A DNA stretch of 64,000 nt from Sialis fuliginosa (taxonomy: Eukaryota > Arthropoda > Insecta > Megaloptera > Sialidae): assembly GCA_961205875.1 (NCBI GenBank), contig OY540810.1, forward strand, positions 21,452,001 to 21,516,000, read 5' to 3'. The notes beneath the pieces were generated by a model. That model was not told the origin of the DNA, ran no database searches, and saw only the letters and a list, made by a program, of their open reading frames with translations. This document shows positions 26,373-38,622 of this stretch, one piece after another. Numbering within the stretch: the first letter of the stretch is position 1; the number at the start of each line of letters is the position of its first letter. The translations under genes were made by a program, and so were the position numbers.

Positions 26373-26562
26373 CAGGGCCGTAACTACCACCGGGGCAGCC
26401 GAGCATAATGGATCCCCGCAGCAGCGTAAAAATAATAGAAGTCGACAAGATTGATGAACAGAAAAAAAAGGTCTTCAATTTTTATAATTATATTTTGCAT
26501 TTAGAAAGGGCCCCTCGGTTACTTGCTGCCCCTGAGCCCAAGAGCCTCTAGTTACGGCCCTG
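26373..26562. mobile_element. hAT-like MITE with 8-bp target duplication
   Basis: The ends are CAGGGCCGTAACTAC and TAGTTACGGCCCTG. The flanks are TGTGTAGT (26365-26372) and TGTGTAGC (26563-26570), matching at 7 of 8 bases, which is the target-site duplication length of hAT transposons. At 190 bp it is non-autonomous. Confidence 0.75.
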
Positions 26563-26699
26563 TGTGTAGCTCAGGTTCCTTGCCCCAAAAAATTCTTTAT
26601 AATCAGGCATTATTCTATAAAAGCACTGATTAATACAAATACATTTATTTACTTTCATATATGTAGGTACATACCATTTACTCAATTGATTTTATACAT

Positions 26700-26758
26700 G
26701 GGTCACCACTGGTAGGCAACGTCGCATGTGTTCAGTAAATTGCAGGTTCGAATTCATG
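26700..26758 (+). repeat. tRNA-derived SINE-like fragment
   Basis: The word GGTTCGAATTC matches the RNA polymerase III B-box consensus and is preceded by an ACTGGTAGGCAACG block that could be a degraded A-box. No cloverleaf with paired acceptor stem was found, so it is not called as a tRNA gene. Confidence 0.25.
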
Positions 26759-27247
26759 ACGCGATTTATATTCCGCAGTTGTAATTCAAGTAAACATTTC
26801 ATTTACAAATCAACTTCCTCTGCGCGAAAAACTTCATCCATTTTAATAAAGGTTTATCGGATTAACGATTTTCCAGTATTTGTGGAACCGAAAATAACGA
26901 GTATTTCGTTTGTTTTTGTTTTTGCTACTTCGTGTGATTGAAGATTACTTTTATTACGACCGATATAAAAAATTTAATTACTAATTAAATCTAGAAATCA
27001 ATACTTCAGATGGAAAAGAAAATATAGAATATAACAAAATTGTTCAGTGTATAAGAAATAGAAAATTGGATGACAAAAAGATAAACTTTCAAAGATTATT
27101 GGTTTCTTGAAGCATGCTGAAAAATTAGTTTTGATCGTAACAATAATAACAAACAACAAAATTCGCTGAAAAGAATCCAATAATATGTTTCTATCAAAAC
27201 CATTCGCACAAAATTTAATTATTTTTCTTAGAGGTGAAAATTGATTG

Positions 27248-27568
27248 AAGCGAGACGAATATGCCTTAGATTCGGACGAGACGAGGCCGTCTGAAATTTT
27301 AACAAAACGAAACCGAGACAATATTAACTTTATTTATAAGTCTCATCGAGTCTCAGTTTTAAAAAATATTATGAAGTTATGTAGTAAAAATTTAATTTAA
27401 TAAAAATTCTTTGTTTTAATTATTAGGTAGATAAAAATAAATAAATAATTTTTATAAAAAAACTTCACGCGAAGACGTGCTCGACACGATATGGCTTCAA
27501 TTTTCAGGAGATTAAAATCTTGCTTGTAAAATTCGAGACCGACATGATAAGTATAAGTACGAGAAACA
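27248..27568. mobile_element. GAGACGAG MITE, degenerate copy
   Basis: It contains GCGAGACGAATATGCC, GGACGAGACGAGGCCG and GAGACCGACATG words typical of the family, at both ends of an AT-rich middle. The terminal GGGCTG sequences are not clear. The 107-codon ORF across it is not a gene. Confidence 0.4.
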
Positions 27569-27588
27569 AATTCTAATCGTATATATAA

Positions 27589-27844
27589 TGCCGTGTTTAG
27601 ACCAAAAAAAAAAAAAAAATCAGCAACACTGTATAGGGTTTATTGTACTTTTGTCAAAAAGACACGATGTTGCTGTTTTGTTTTTTCGGTCTAAACACAG
27701 TATAATGTGGTGTTCACACCAAAGAAAACAAAACAGCAACACGGTGTTTGAAAACACGTCGTATTTAAAAATGCATAGGCTTTATTGCACTTTTGTCAAA
27801 AAGACACGATGTTGCTGTTTTGTTTTTTCGGTCTGAACACGGCA
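27589..27844. mobile_element. Two head-to-tail copies of a short MITE
   Basis: Unit 1 (27589-27702) runs from TGCCGTGTTTAGACC to GGTCTAAACACAGTA. Unit 2 (27705-27844) runs from TGTGGTGTTCACACC to GGTCTGAACACGGCA. Both carry a near-identical 60-base right half including AAAAAGACACGATGTTGCTG. The ORF through them is not a gene. Confidence 0.65.
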
Positions 27845-28821
27845 TAAGAATAACGTTTTTGTCATTAAATCAGAAAACATTTGATGTACCCCATTTGAAT
27901 CCAAATCATTTTTATCCCTGATCGACTCATAATATGAAACATTTATAAAAACCTATGAAACCAATATTATACGAGTCCATCTCTGTAGCCATTGGTTTAA
28001 TTTAAAAGTAAAACTATTTTTCAACCCAGGTTTAACACCACGACACAACGTTGTATGTTGCAAAAGACAACAGCAAACAAGCAAGTTTAAACAATTCAAA
28101 CAACAAGACCATGATAAATTACAAATAGCATTCAGCAATCAATATGTAGTTGTTTCGGCGTAAAACAATATATGTTTTAAAGAATTGTAATAAAGTGTTA
28201 ACGTCTAATGTAATGGCACAAACATGTTACTACGCCCGCTGGTTAAGTAAACATTCCCAACGATGGGTGTTTATTTTATTCTTGAACAAATGATCTCGGC
28301 GGCTAAGAACCACACACACACCACACACATGCACATTACACATACTCGCACACGGACACAAAAAATCAACACGTACCGTCACGGACGGTCATTTCTTTGA
28401 CATATTTTTAACTCTTTGTCGGCTCTAGAAATGCTGTGATTTTAAAAACTAACAATATCAAAACAATAACTGTTCGTGGATGATTTTCTATAGCAACGTA
28501 CTACTCCATATAGAGTATTTATTAATACAACATTGACGTATTTATTTAATACATACTTTTTGTTTCAGTGTAGTGACAGTATAGAATCTTTAAAAAAATA
28601 TTCTACCCTTACCTTCCATATTGTTCAACTTTTGAACTACAATATCTGAAAAAATCAAATTACTCAGATGGCCAGTTTGCCTGGGTAGTGTTTTACAATA
28701 AACTGTAATTTCAGCTTTTTACTGATTTGTATTTTTGTAAACATAATAACAATATATAAGTCAATAAATTAGTAAGAAAATAATGATACTATCAAACAAT
28801 AATCATCAAATTCTAGTAGAA

Positions 28822-29158
28822 CCCATGTAAGGTATTACAAAATGACCACGGTTGGCCCAGGCTTGCGCAAATGCTAGCCAACACTGGGTAAAGATACACA
28901 TGATAACTTCGTTCAAGACTCGGCCAAGACTTGTTGACCAAAGCTTGTCGTACTAAAACTGGCTCAGAGTTGAGTAAAGAATAGGTGAACCGAAGCTTAG
29001 TATCTGAAAAGGTTGATTCAATTTTGGATAAAGAATAGGTATAGGTGACCGAAACTCGATATTTGAAGGCTGGTTTAGACTGCGGGACCAACATCGAAAA
29101 AGCGAAACTGGCAGCCCAATTTTGGGTCCATCTTCAAGGCTGCCATTTCCTACATGGG
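28822..29158 (-). mobile_element. CCCAT-ended repeat, copy 2
   Basis: It begins CCCATGTAAGG and ends TGCCATTTCCTACATGGG, matching the start of copy 1 at 1404 in reverse complement. At 337 bp it is the longer copy, with internal tandem-like blocks (AAAGAATAGGTGACCGAA-type words occur twice). Confidence 0.6.
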
Positions 29159-31215
29159 TATTTAAGTATTAATACTTATCTTACCACACCTTCCATTAAA
29201 ATTTAACTCTTTTTTCAGAGAAACACTTACATTTAACGAAACTGCTTGTTGTGTATATTTCAAATAAATAAAGTTATTGTATTTTATTCTTTTCTTATTA
29301 CACATAATTCTGTAAACAAATCTGCTATGTCAGTAAATTTATACGATTTCAAATAAAATTTACGATATTTTAAATAACCATAAAATACATTTCAGTATAT
29401 AAATCAATAATAATATTTATAAAAGATAAGTTTCTTAGAATCGAACATAAAAAAAATCGCACCAAATTATAAATTTACAACACTACAACACGGGTATACA
29501 TAAATCTACAGTAAAAGTATGAAATCACCGTCGAATGTAACTAATTTATCAAAACATTCGCAACTTGTTTTATTTATTCAGACACCTGCTTGTTGTAATA
29601 CAATACATAAATATATCTATAATACAAAATATTCGTTTATATTTGATAGAATAAGAAGTAAAATAATTTTCATGTATCCGATGGCATGTTTTTTTTATAC
29701 ATTGACAATAAATTGATTTTTGAAAAAGCAAAATCTTCATTGATCATAAAATATAACCTAATTGAAATTTTAAAATGATGGATTAAAAAAATATATATGT
29801 ACTTCTTCTACCAGGAAAAATGTGTATTCAATTTATATTTTTTCATATCACAAGCAGTTTCCGATTTACGAAGTTGAGTTCGTTATATGTTTTTATTCGT
29901 TATGTGTTAAACCTCATCGTTATAATATTATATATTCTATATCTTGCTAATTTTGACTTCATAGCTTTATAGTATTCCTTTTTGCTGAGGTGGATAGACC
30001 TTCTATTAAACTAGTGTAACTGGTACACATTTATTTTTAAATTAGAATTTCTAAATATTTTAGAGGAGCTAATGTGGATAATAATAATAAATATTATATT
30101 AATTCATTTAAACATTGATCAATTATGGTATAGAAAACGTCGCATTCATCAAAAGGTAAACAAATAAATAAATAAATACAACACAGTACCATTTACTAGT
30201 AAATTATATTTAAGGAAATTAAGGATAATAGAAAAATTAAATTTCCAGTTTTAAAATAACTGATTTTTTACTGAGATCAGATATGAACTTTCTGAAATAT
30301 GAACTGGTTAGTAGGTAGTAAATAAGAGATGGCAACGATTACGTAGAAAAAAAATAATAGAGCTTTTTACTTCTACCCCGATATTGCATTTTCTCCATTT
30401 CACCCTATATAACTAATAAAGTTATAAAATAAGACACATTTTCTCTAGTAAACAAGTCTATTTTTTTGTAAATATAATCTTATACTCCCCCTATTTCAGT
30501 GCAGATTTGATACAGTCACACGCATTTATATAGCAGTAAATCAGACGCGTTGTTTGTCAAATATACCTATCAAGGATTACAACAACCATATAACACAGAC
30601 TTAAATGACTTATCTACAAAAGCCAGAACATCAAAAAGAGGCAACCCCTATACGCAATAGTCCAAAGTGCTTGGAAAATCGAATTCCCCTGGAAGGATAT
30701 TAGAACCGCCACCCTCTTCCATCTCGAGAAAAGGTCGCATAATCTTGTAACATCCCTACACGTATGAGGGTGACACGGTAAGGGACATCCAATTTAACAG
30801 GACAACCGGCCATCTAGTTAAATCCGTACAAATACACGAAATTTCCATAATGTTTTTCGCTGAGGGCCATAACACGTGTCCGATATAAAAAAAAAAATAA
30901 TAAAAATATGGAATTATTCATAATTAAAGAACATATTCTGTTGTTGTGGTAATGGCCACACCTATAAGCAATTATTACAGACAATATATTTTTATTGCGA
31001 ACAATTATAATGTTGGATAGTGCGTGGTCGATCGCGTCAATTTAAAACGGACTTTATTTCTAATAATACTTATAACGGATGAAATATTACTCGTAATATA
31101 GGCAGTCGTCCTCCTTAACGTTGTTAAATTGAAAACAAATTAATTTATGATAGCCTATATAACATTTAAACATTCTAACAATTCACTATGTTTATATTGT
31201 CACTAGTAGAACAGC
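29159..31215. other. Gene-free tract
   Basis: AT-rich with a more balanced block at 30480-30850 that has no convincing exon and may be a degenerate mobile-element fragment. Confidence 0.4.
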
Positions 31216-31217
31216 TA

Positions 31218-31700
31218 GGACTGCATATCGAGTCAAAACTTTTCTCGGTCTCGAAACGAGAGTGCCTTAAATCTAACCGAGACGAGACCGAAACAAAAGT
31301 GGCTTAATGACGAGACGAGATCGATTCGAAACCTAGACGATTATAATTTATTTATAGTCTAGTCGCGAGCATCGGGTTTAAAAGATTTGAAAAAATTTAC
31401 TGTTTCATAGTAATATTTAAATTATTAAAACAAAATGAATAAAATACTCCTTTCTTAATTACATAAGAATAAATGTAACAATATTCGCTCGAGATCAATA
31501 TTTTTTTCGGTCTCGATCACGTGTACAAAACGATACTTGTTTACTTTTTTTTAAAACGAGGTGGCTTCAATTTTCACAGACAAGATCGAGATGAGATTGT
31601 CACTTCTAAAATTAGAGTTCGAGACGAGAATTAAGTTTCAAAAAACGAGACGAGACGAGGCGAAACGAGACTTACTTGACTCTCATCTCGTGTACAGCCC
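31218..31700. mobile_element. GAGACGAG MITE, most complete copy (483 bp)
   Basis: The ends are GGACTGCATATCGAGTC and its diverged inverted partner CTCGTGTACAGCCC, flanked by TA on each side (31216-31217 and 31701-31702). The TA flank suggests the Tc1/mariner superfamily. The interior has many GAGACGAGA words. The 64-codon ORF inside is not a gene. Confidence 0.6.
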
Positions 31701-31702
31701 TA

Positions 31703-34700
31703 AGTACAACGATTTATCATTATCCTTTTTTACGTCAATAGTAAAAAAAACTTAATATAGGAAATCTAAAATATTCATTTCATATAATGTTCTGATATTC
31801 TTTCTTCTCGAATATTTTTACATAAACTAACTGCGATTAAAAGTATTTCATAAACATTTATTTAATTTTACCATTACAGTTAATATTGATAAATAAATAA
31901 ATGATATAAAAAATAAATAAAAGTTCCTATCAAAATAATAATTTTAAAAATATAAAAAGTCTATTTTTAAATAATTGAAGATACTTCTCCGAATCTTCAG
32001 CCACTCCCTATTATAAGCAATAATATTTTATTGCCAGCAATTAGAAACGGAATTAAAAACGTCTATTATAAATCATTGATCTCCAAAATTAGGCCGACTT
32101 TATATTACTCAACATTTTATCACATAGATATAAACTACTGTTCAACAATTCTGTATCACGAAATTAAAAATAAATTCCTTGCTAAAAACGGTACCGATTT
32201 GGCTCTGAATTGCATTACTCAAGAACTTTGTAATATATATTAAGTACCCTAAATTAGAATGTACAACCTGAAGTAAACAGCATGTAGTTTAAAATTTGAG
32301 GTACATAACATATTATTTAAAATTAATCATTTAATTTAAAGTAGTAATAAGCAAAAGTTGCTAACTTCTAAAACGGATAGCCCAAAAATAATAAATATAC
32401 CTTTGCACTTTAGCCCAGTGATCAGGGCAATATATCACAAAAGTTTTATTATTTTCTTAAATATTATAATAATATCAACAATTTATTATGTAATTACCAA
32501 AAATTCAATCAATTCTATAATGGTTACTATAAATACTGCTAAAATTTTTATGGCAAGTCATTTGATTTTTAAGACCACGCTATTTTCTATAAAAGTGGTT
32601 AAAAGTACACAAGCTAAACAATTAACTGATTTTTGTATATTTCACGCCTTGGCACAAACAACACTAGCTAGTAGGTTATGATTAATGTAAGAAAATTTTT
32701 GTTAAGTTAGTATATTGTTGAAATTTGCGAGCTCTAATATAATGTAAGTAAGTTTATTTCATATTTAAATTGTATTTATATAGTATCTATTACTTATTAA
32801 GATATATTTATGTACGTTTTCTTGCCGCTGCAGTACAAAACTATCTGATAAATAATCGTATAATCGTAAATGTACTCCAATATAATCAAATAGCTATTAA
32901 ATTTCCAATATAAACAAATAAAAAAATCGTTTGAAATATCAGAAGTTTCGGCCAATGGTAATGATTTGAAATATATTTTCAATGTGTGAAATTTTTGGTT
33001 TTTGTAATTTTATTTTATTTTTTAAATAAATCAATCATCAAACCAAAATAATGATAAAAAAACGTGTACATGATTTTTAACACAGGCACAATAATAACAC
33101 AACAAAACGTCCGATACCCCGCCGCGGGCTATGGTTTTGTACTCTCCCGATGAAGTTATCTGAAGAACACACACCGGAGGTCCAAATTCGATTCGCAGTT
33201 GCGCAAGTATGCCGTGACCGCCTTGAGTCCATGTTGCTATTTTTAAGTTTACTGAAAAGTTGTTTTCATGTAATATTAGTAGGTCGCATTTATATATTGA
33301 TTCTAAAATGTTTAGGGATTGATAAATCGGTATTAATATTAGGCCTAATTATTTCTTCTATGTTTTTAAGTAATTATGAAAGAATTAAATTAGGGTGAGG
33401 AGGGCGGGGGTAATTTTTGTTACAAATTAAAATGTTGAATAAATTTAACGTTAAATCAAACATAAAATTGATAACTGTAACTTATTAGATGTTAGGTAAT
33501 ATACCAGGAGGGGAAGTGCACTTTATTGGCCCCATCTCTTTTATTTTTTATATATATAATTTATGTCATTCAGTATTTCCAAACACTTTCCACAGGGTAT
33601 TAAAATTAAATAACAGTTATATGGTATTTATTAATGATCTAATCTAAAAAAACTTTATCATCGGATGAAACATATTAAAATGGAATCAAATAGAGAAAAA
33701 ATACCTCCCAAACTTTTATTAAATTACTTCGGTAGTGACCATATTTTATGTATATAGCAAAAAAATCTAGCCAAGATTTTTTAAGATTTCATTGAAAAAT
33801 GAAGAAAAAAAAACAGGTAGGTATACTTATATAACTATTATATAAATATAAAAAGTTTTTTCCGTGTGTTAGATTTTTGTTTCCCTTAAGCTTGTTTTCC
33901 AACAAATAAGAAACATAAATTTCATTTGTATACTATATGACATGTTTGTTTTTTCGCCAGTTTTTAGCATAAAAAAATAACAATAGGAGAGAAGTGGGCA
34001 CGATGTTTAATACTTTAACTACAATAAGAAAAACTTGAGCGATCTAACACTATTGAAGAACAAAACATCAAGTTCCCCCTTCCCTGGATAAGATTAATCG
34101 ATATATTTTATATGTAATAATAATAATCAAACATTAGTTAAGTACAGAAATAAAATTGCACAACATTGGCATTTCCATTTTCTCAATACACAAAGAGTAT
34201 AACCACCGACCACATCTGATACTTGACATCACATCAATCTATCATTTTCTTAATTACCATTACAACATTTATCACATGAAATTATTGCTACATCTTACCC
34301 CATCCAAATTTCTTCATTTTTAGTTTTTAATATTTATAAATATTTTTTAAATATGTATTCTTCAAAACCCATTAAAATTAAACATAATTTGTAAATGATA
34401 AAAAGTTATTTTAATCCTTATTTGTAGAAGAACTGCAAAATAAAATAATCAAAAGAAAATGTAACATTTTTTATAATTTATAAAAATATCGTGCCTCATC
34501 TTCCCTTATATTATATTAAACAATATACAAGAAAATACATATACACTAATCTAAATAAGCAACACCAAATACAATCGTCCAGCCCTGTCAAACACAAACA
34601 CTACACATATATACTACGTATACATAATCAAAGATAATAGAACTGAAAACCGAACCACAAAATACATGGACTGAATTTCCTATAATCCATCAGACATATA

Positions 34701-35070
34701 TCTATAAGTGTGCACTCGTCCTAGTTCCACGCCTATATCAATGCATACACACATGTAACAAACAAATCCTATTATATTATATTACCGATACCTGCAGCTA
34801 TGTACATTTGTACATACATACATATCATCCTACATATGTACATACGTGGTGGTCTATATAAAGATGAAATTGAGGCTCATGCCATGAATTTCATAGTATT
34901 AATTATACGTGTTAGTATAATTGAATAAAATCACATTGATATGAATATCTTAATATATAACAACGTTGGTGCGCATGTGTGTGTTCTCATCAGGCCTAAA
35001 CTACTGGTCGTATCGAAGCCATATTCAACCATATGTTCGTTTGGTGTTCCGTTAAGTTTATCTTTTTTTT
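31703..35070. other. Gene-free tract with one GC-rich patch
   Basis: AT-rich except 33110-33240, which is open in several frames (minus frame includes GHGILAQLRIEFGPPV) after a TTTTCAG acceptor-like site but has no clear donor. Not called as an exon. Confidence 0.35.
34796..34850. repeat. ACAT/GTAC-rich microsatellite
   Basis: Degenerate tandem CATA/ACATATGT words (TACATACATACATATC and similar). Confidence 0.5.
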
Positions 35071-35180
35071 GGACCCGGTAGATGGCGCTGGGTTTGAGAA
35101 TGTGTAGTTATGATCCGATTTAGCTCATATTCAGAATATATACTACTGGAAAAATGGAGAAACTGTGGTTTCTTAATCAC

Positions 35181-35364
35181 TTAAACTAAAAATATACACC
35201 TTAACCACAATAAAACAATGTCACTCGTCAGGTGTTTCGACTTCACAAGAAGTCCTCATCAGGAGTCTGGAACTGTTAAGCTCCTAATGAGAACTTCTTG
35301 TGAAATCGAAATACCTGTCAGTGACATTGTTTTATTGTGGTTAGGTTGTCTATTTTTAGTTTAA
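35181..35364 (-). mobile_element. Foldback with two hammerhead-like cores
   Basis: Arms of about 84 bases pair across a short loop near 35266-35280. On the minus strand the left arm reads CTGATGA (35262-35256), G, a GACTTC-TTGT-GAAGTC stem-loop (35254-35239) and GAAA (35238-35235). The plus strand of the right arm has the decayed equivalent, CTAATGA (35284-35290) and GAAA (35308-35311) followed by CTGTC. This matches the conserved hammerhead layout CUGAUGA-stem II-GAAA. Such motifs are known in Penelope-like elements. Words GGACCCGGTAG at 35073 and 35413 flank the foldback as direct repeats. Confidence 0.5.
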
Positions 35365-37314
35365 GTTCAGAATATATGATAGTTACGTGGAAAGAAATAA
35401 TTTTTACAAAAAATGGACCCGGTAGTTGCCGCTGAAGTCGAGATATTTACGAAAATGTGTATTTATATGGCCTTGAAACCAAAGAAAAATTAACCACAGA
35501 ACATCAATGTCCCCTACTTTTATCTTTTATCCATAAAAAGTTAAAAGGGGTGGATATTTAAAATGGATCACCTGTATATATTTATAATTTGGAAACCAAC
35601 TTCATTAGCGAGAGGTTAAATATGAATTAATTTAATTTCTCGGTGACTTAACTGTTAACTGACTCAGATTAAGATGCCATTAAATATATCGTAAATTTTA
35701 CAAACGTAACTGGTATCGTGGGGTACCTGCAACCCCCACTGAAGCTTCTGGTAAGCTAGTTTCCATAATGGAACTGGATAGAGTTTATAAATGGTAAATA
35801 ATACACCTGTTTTGTATAATCTTATTGAATTATTTTCTACGAGAGATAACAATAAAATAACAATTTTTTTGAAAAGAAAAAAAGCATGTTTATATGCCTC
35901 TTATTAATTAAAAAAAATCAACTGGTAACGTGGGGGCCGTCGCGACGTAATGAGATTACTTAAAATGGCGGGTGCGCACGATGCTTAGATTTTTAGAATT
36001 TTTTTTTTAACATGACCTGTGAGGGCTGACCGGCCCTCACAATATCAGTTAAGGGTTAAAAATCATCTTTCGATATAAATGAGCATCATACAGAAACATC
36101 GATAACGAGGTCAACTTATACAATGAATTGACCATAATTAGATGGAACCGTTCATGTTTTTTTTATATTATTTTTCTGAAAATATAGTACTTAACCCATA
36201 TCTGGTTGGTTGAACTATGCATTACTCATTTGTTCTTACAGAAATGCCACCACTGCACATACACACATACACTTGTTTGTTTTGTGCTAAATGCATAAAC
36301 GTACATACACATATAAAATAAACAATGGTTGTCTTGTAATTAGTTAATGCATTTAAACGTACTAATAAGTTGCAGTATTTGTCTTAAAGAGATTTAGACG
36401 TGCGACTAATGGAATATCGGAAAGTCTCATACAATTAATGTATTTTACCACTTACCTTAAAATGTAATAATGCGTTTGTTTTGTTTATTTACATGAAGAC
36501 TGAATTAGTATCCAGAATATGACGAAATTGTTTAAAATATATAAAACGAATTAATACGTATAGGTATATGTGCCGTTACAGAAAAAAATACAAATATGGG
36601 CGGTATACTAGTTGCTTTTATTAATCTACCTCCTGAAATAGGAATTATTAATAATTTAAGCACTTTTAAAACAAAACTAAAGGATAATCTATTCAACTAT
36701 AATTTCATTTATATTTTAGTGAATTTAGTGCGTATTTTTTTGCATTTCTTGCTTTATTTCGATTATACCTACATGTATATTTCAAATAAATACCTATCTA
36801 ATCACTTTATCTATTGGTTATAAGTTTAAGCAAAGCACACCATTTAAAAAAAATTATTTCATAGAAATTTAATCAAAATTGAAATAAAAAATATATTTTT
36901 TAAATATATGTTTATGTTTTCTGGAAGGAATAAAACATTAACAAAAATCGTGTTTTTAAATCTTGACATAATTGATTTAATCAGTGGAACTTATACATTT
37001 TTTAATAAAATTTATAGTTACATTTAAGGCCTAGTTTCGTAAAGAAAATAATAATAAAATCAGAACTAATCAGCTGAACAATTTATATTCCATGACACAA
37101 CAATCATAAATAATGTAAATGAATAGAAAGGGGAGCTAGGTCAGGTTACATGCAATACATTTTCATTTATAAAATCGTTTTTGCGTGTACGACGGATAAG
37201 TATATATTTACACCCTCCGCATGTTGCCGAAAAAAACACACACTTTTAAGTACGAGGAAAGAGTCATATGAAAATTTATGAGGGTGTGAGTGGGTGGGTA
37301 TTAGGTACACTTAC

Positions 37315-37443
37315 CCGTTCTAAACAAGACGCTCGACACTGGGCCACTCTAAGGGGCGAGCCGACGTCTTGGTCGTTGTCAATAAAAACTGCACCCAACA
37401 TTGACACCAGCAGCGCCGAGATCATAGCGAACAATACAGCCAT
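37315..37443 (-). CDS. Gene B, first coding exon: signal peptide plus C-x3-C motif
   Basis: The minus strand from 37443 begins ATG and reads 43 codons to a perfect GTAAGT donor, leaving in phase 0. Residues 1-20 (MAVLFAMISALLVSMLGAVF) form a textbook signal peptide with a hydrophobic core. The mature start would be acidic (IDNDQDVGS), followed by RVAQCRASCLER with cysteines spaced C-x3-C. The GC content is much higher than the surroundings. The longer plus-strand ORF here is an antisense shadow. The gene starts about 3 kb after the end of gene A on the same strand. Its cysteine spacing resembles the C-x3-C pairs of gene A and its exon also ends in phase 0, so it may be a tandem relative. No later exon of gene B was confidently found. 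An upstream exon or alternative methionine is possible but not needed. The function is unknown; a secreted protein is likely. Confidence 0.7.
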
Positions 37444-37960
37444 GTTGACAGAAGATACGCAACACTATACACAAAAGTTGTTACACAAAATGCCCGTTCT
37501 TGTCGCGCACAACAAACACTTATTCCATTGCAACAATAACGACGAAACCGTACAACAATCGTTCAGCCAAACAATTGTGGGAAGGTGGTGCCGTCTCGCG
37601 CATACAACAATAACTAACACACTGACACCCGATCAAAACAATAACAGATACTTCTGCTGTGAGAAATAAATCATATGCGTCGATTCGGCACAAACACAAC
37701 CTTACGTGCAACCGCTCTGATCAAGACTGTTGGTCCGAATCGCTATTCTCAACTTGTCAATGCCACGGCCGCGAATAGAGTGCGCCAGCAGTCGGGTGCG
37801 CGATCCGAACGCCGCCGACTGGCCACGAACCCGTCCGACACACAAGTACAAGTGCACGTGCTGTTTAGAATGCGTACATGGGCGTTCCATGGGGTGTTTT
37901 CGGAGGAGGATGGAGACAGAATGAATGGCCATTATATTTTATCCATGTTATTACAGTCGA
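37444..37960 (-). promoter_or_regulatory. GC-rich 5' UTR and promoter region of gene B
   Basis: This block lies immediately upstream of the gene B start codon and is far richer in G+C and CpG than the AT-rich surroundings. It contains a CACGTG E-box (about 37855-37860). Several overlapping ORFs on both strands appear here only because stop codons are rare in GC-rich DNA; none has splice support. A promoter plus 5' UTR is the simplest reading, and no clear TATA box was identified. Confidence 0.45.
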
Positions 37961-38460
37961 CGTGTGTTTCCATCCTTGTTCCCTCCGCACTCTGATTACC
38001 CCATATCATTTCTGCACCAGTAGCAATGGGATGATCGTAATGGGAAACGTGCATGGTCTGTACCAGTTGGTTCCATTAAAACAAAAGAAATACGGAAGGG
38101 TAAAAAAGATCTGGAGGTTTGTTTGGTAATTTGAGAGCAATTGCACATAGAAAACGTCTAAATACAAATAAAAGGAAAAGGGAGGAGTTACTAATTTCTT
38201 CATTGAGTACCTCAATGGTTATTGAAATATCATACGTGCCCATAAAGGTAATTACAGTCTTTTTTTAAACCAATCAATCATCATCTAATAACATCAATAG
38301 ACATTATATTTATATAAAAAATAAAGCAACTGAGAAAATGTTAAATTTTAAATTACCTTAACCCGATACATAGGACAAGCCCAAAAGTAAAACTGGGGTA
38401 CTGAGTACTGTTGAGACCAAACAATAATAATCTTTTTGTGTTCATACGAAATCAGAAAAA

Positions 38461-38622
38461 TAAAGCACTGTGTCTGTCTGTCTGTCACAGCCTTTTAGTT
38501 ACTGAACCGTTTGGAAAACTGAGATTAGACATAATTATACATAGTAATTTGTGAACCAATACTATACATGTTATGTATGTAAATTATGTAAACATAATGT
38601 TTTTTTATGGGGAGGGGGGCAA
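38461..38622 (+). repeat. Dispersed 'tgtctgtctgtcacagcc' repeat, copy 1
   Basis: TGTCTGTCTGTCACAGCC is followed by TTTAGTTACTGAACCGTTTG and an ACTGAGA block. The same succession occurs at 47445-47600, so it is a dispersed repeat. Confidence 0.5.

Noticed and set aside
26700..26758. Possible tRNA gene
   Set aside because: Only the B-box is convincing; no acceptor or anticodon stems pair.
26998..27321. 107-codon minus-strand ORF
   Set aside because: It runs through a GAGACGAG MITE copy and AT-rich DNA, and its peptide is rich in F, I, L and Y runs with no domain.
32358..32681. 107-codon plus-strand ORF
   Set aside because: Low-complexity I/T/S-rich peptide typical of AT-rich noncoding DNA; no splice context or domain.
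33110..33240. GC-rich patch with open minus frame after a TTTTCAG
   Set aside because: Two frames are equally open, no convincing donor was found, and repeat origin is likely.
37268..37995. Several long overlapping ORFs on both strands, including a 133-codon plus-strand ORF
   Set aside because: They are shadows of GC-rich DNA around gene B exon 1; none has splice support, and the minus-strand signal-peptide exon explains the region better.
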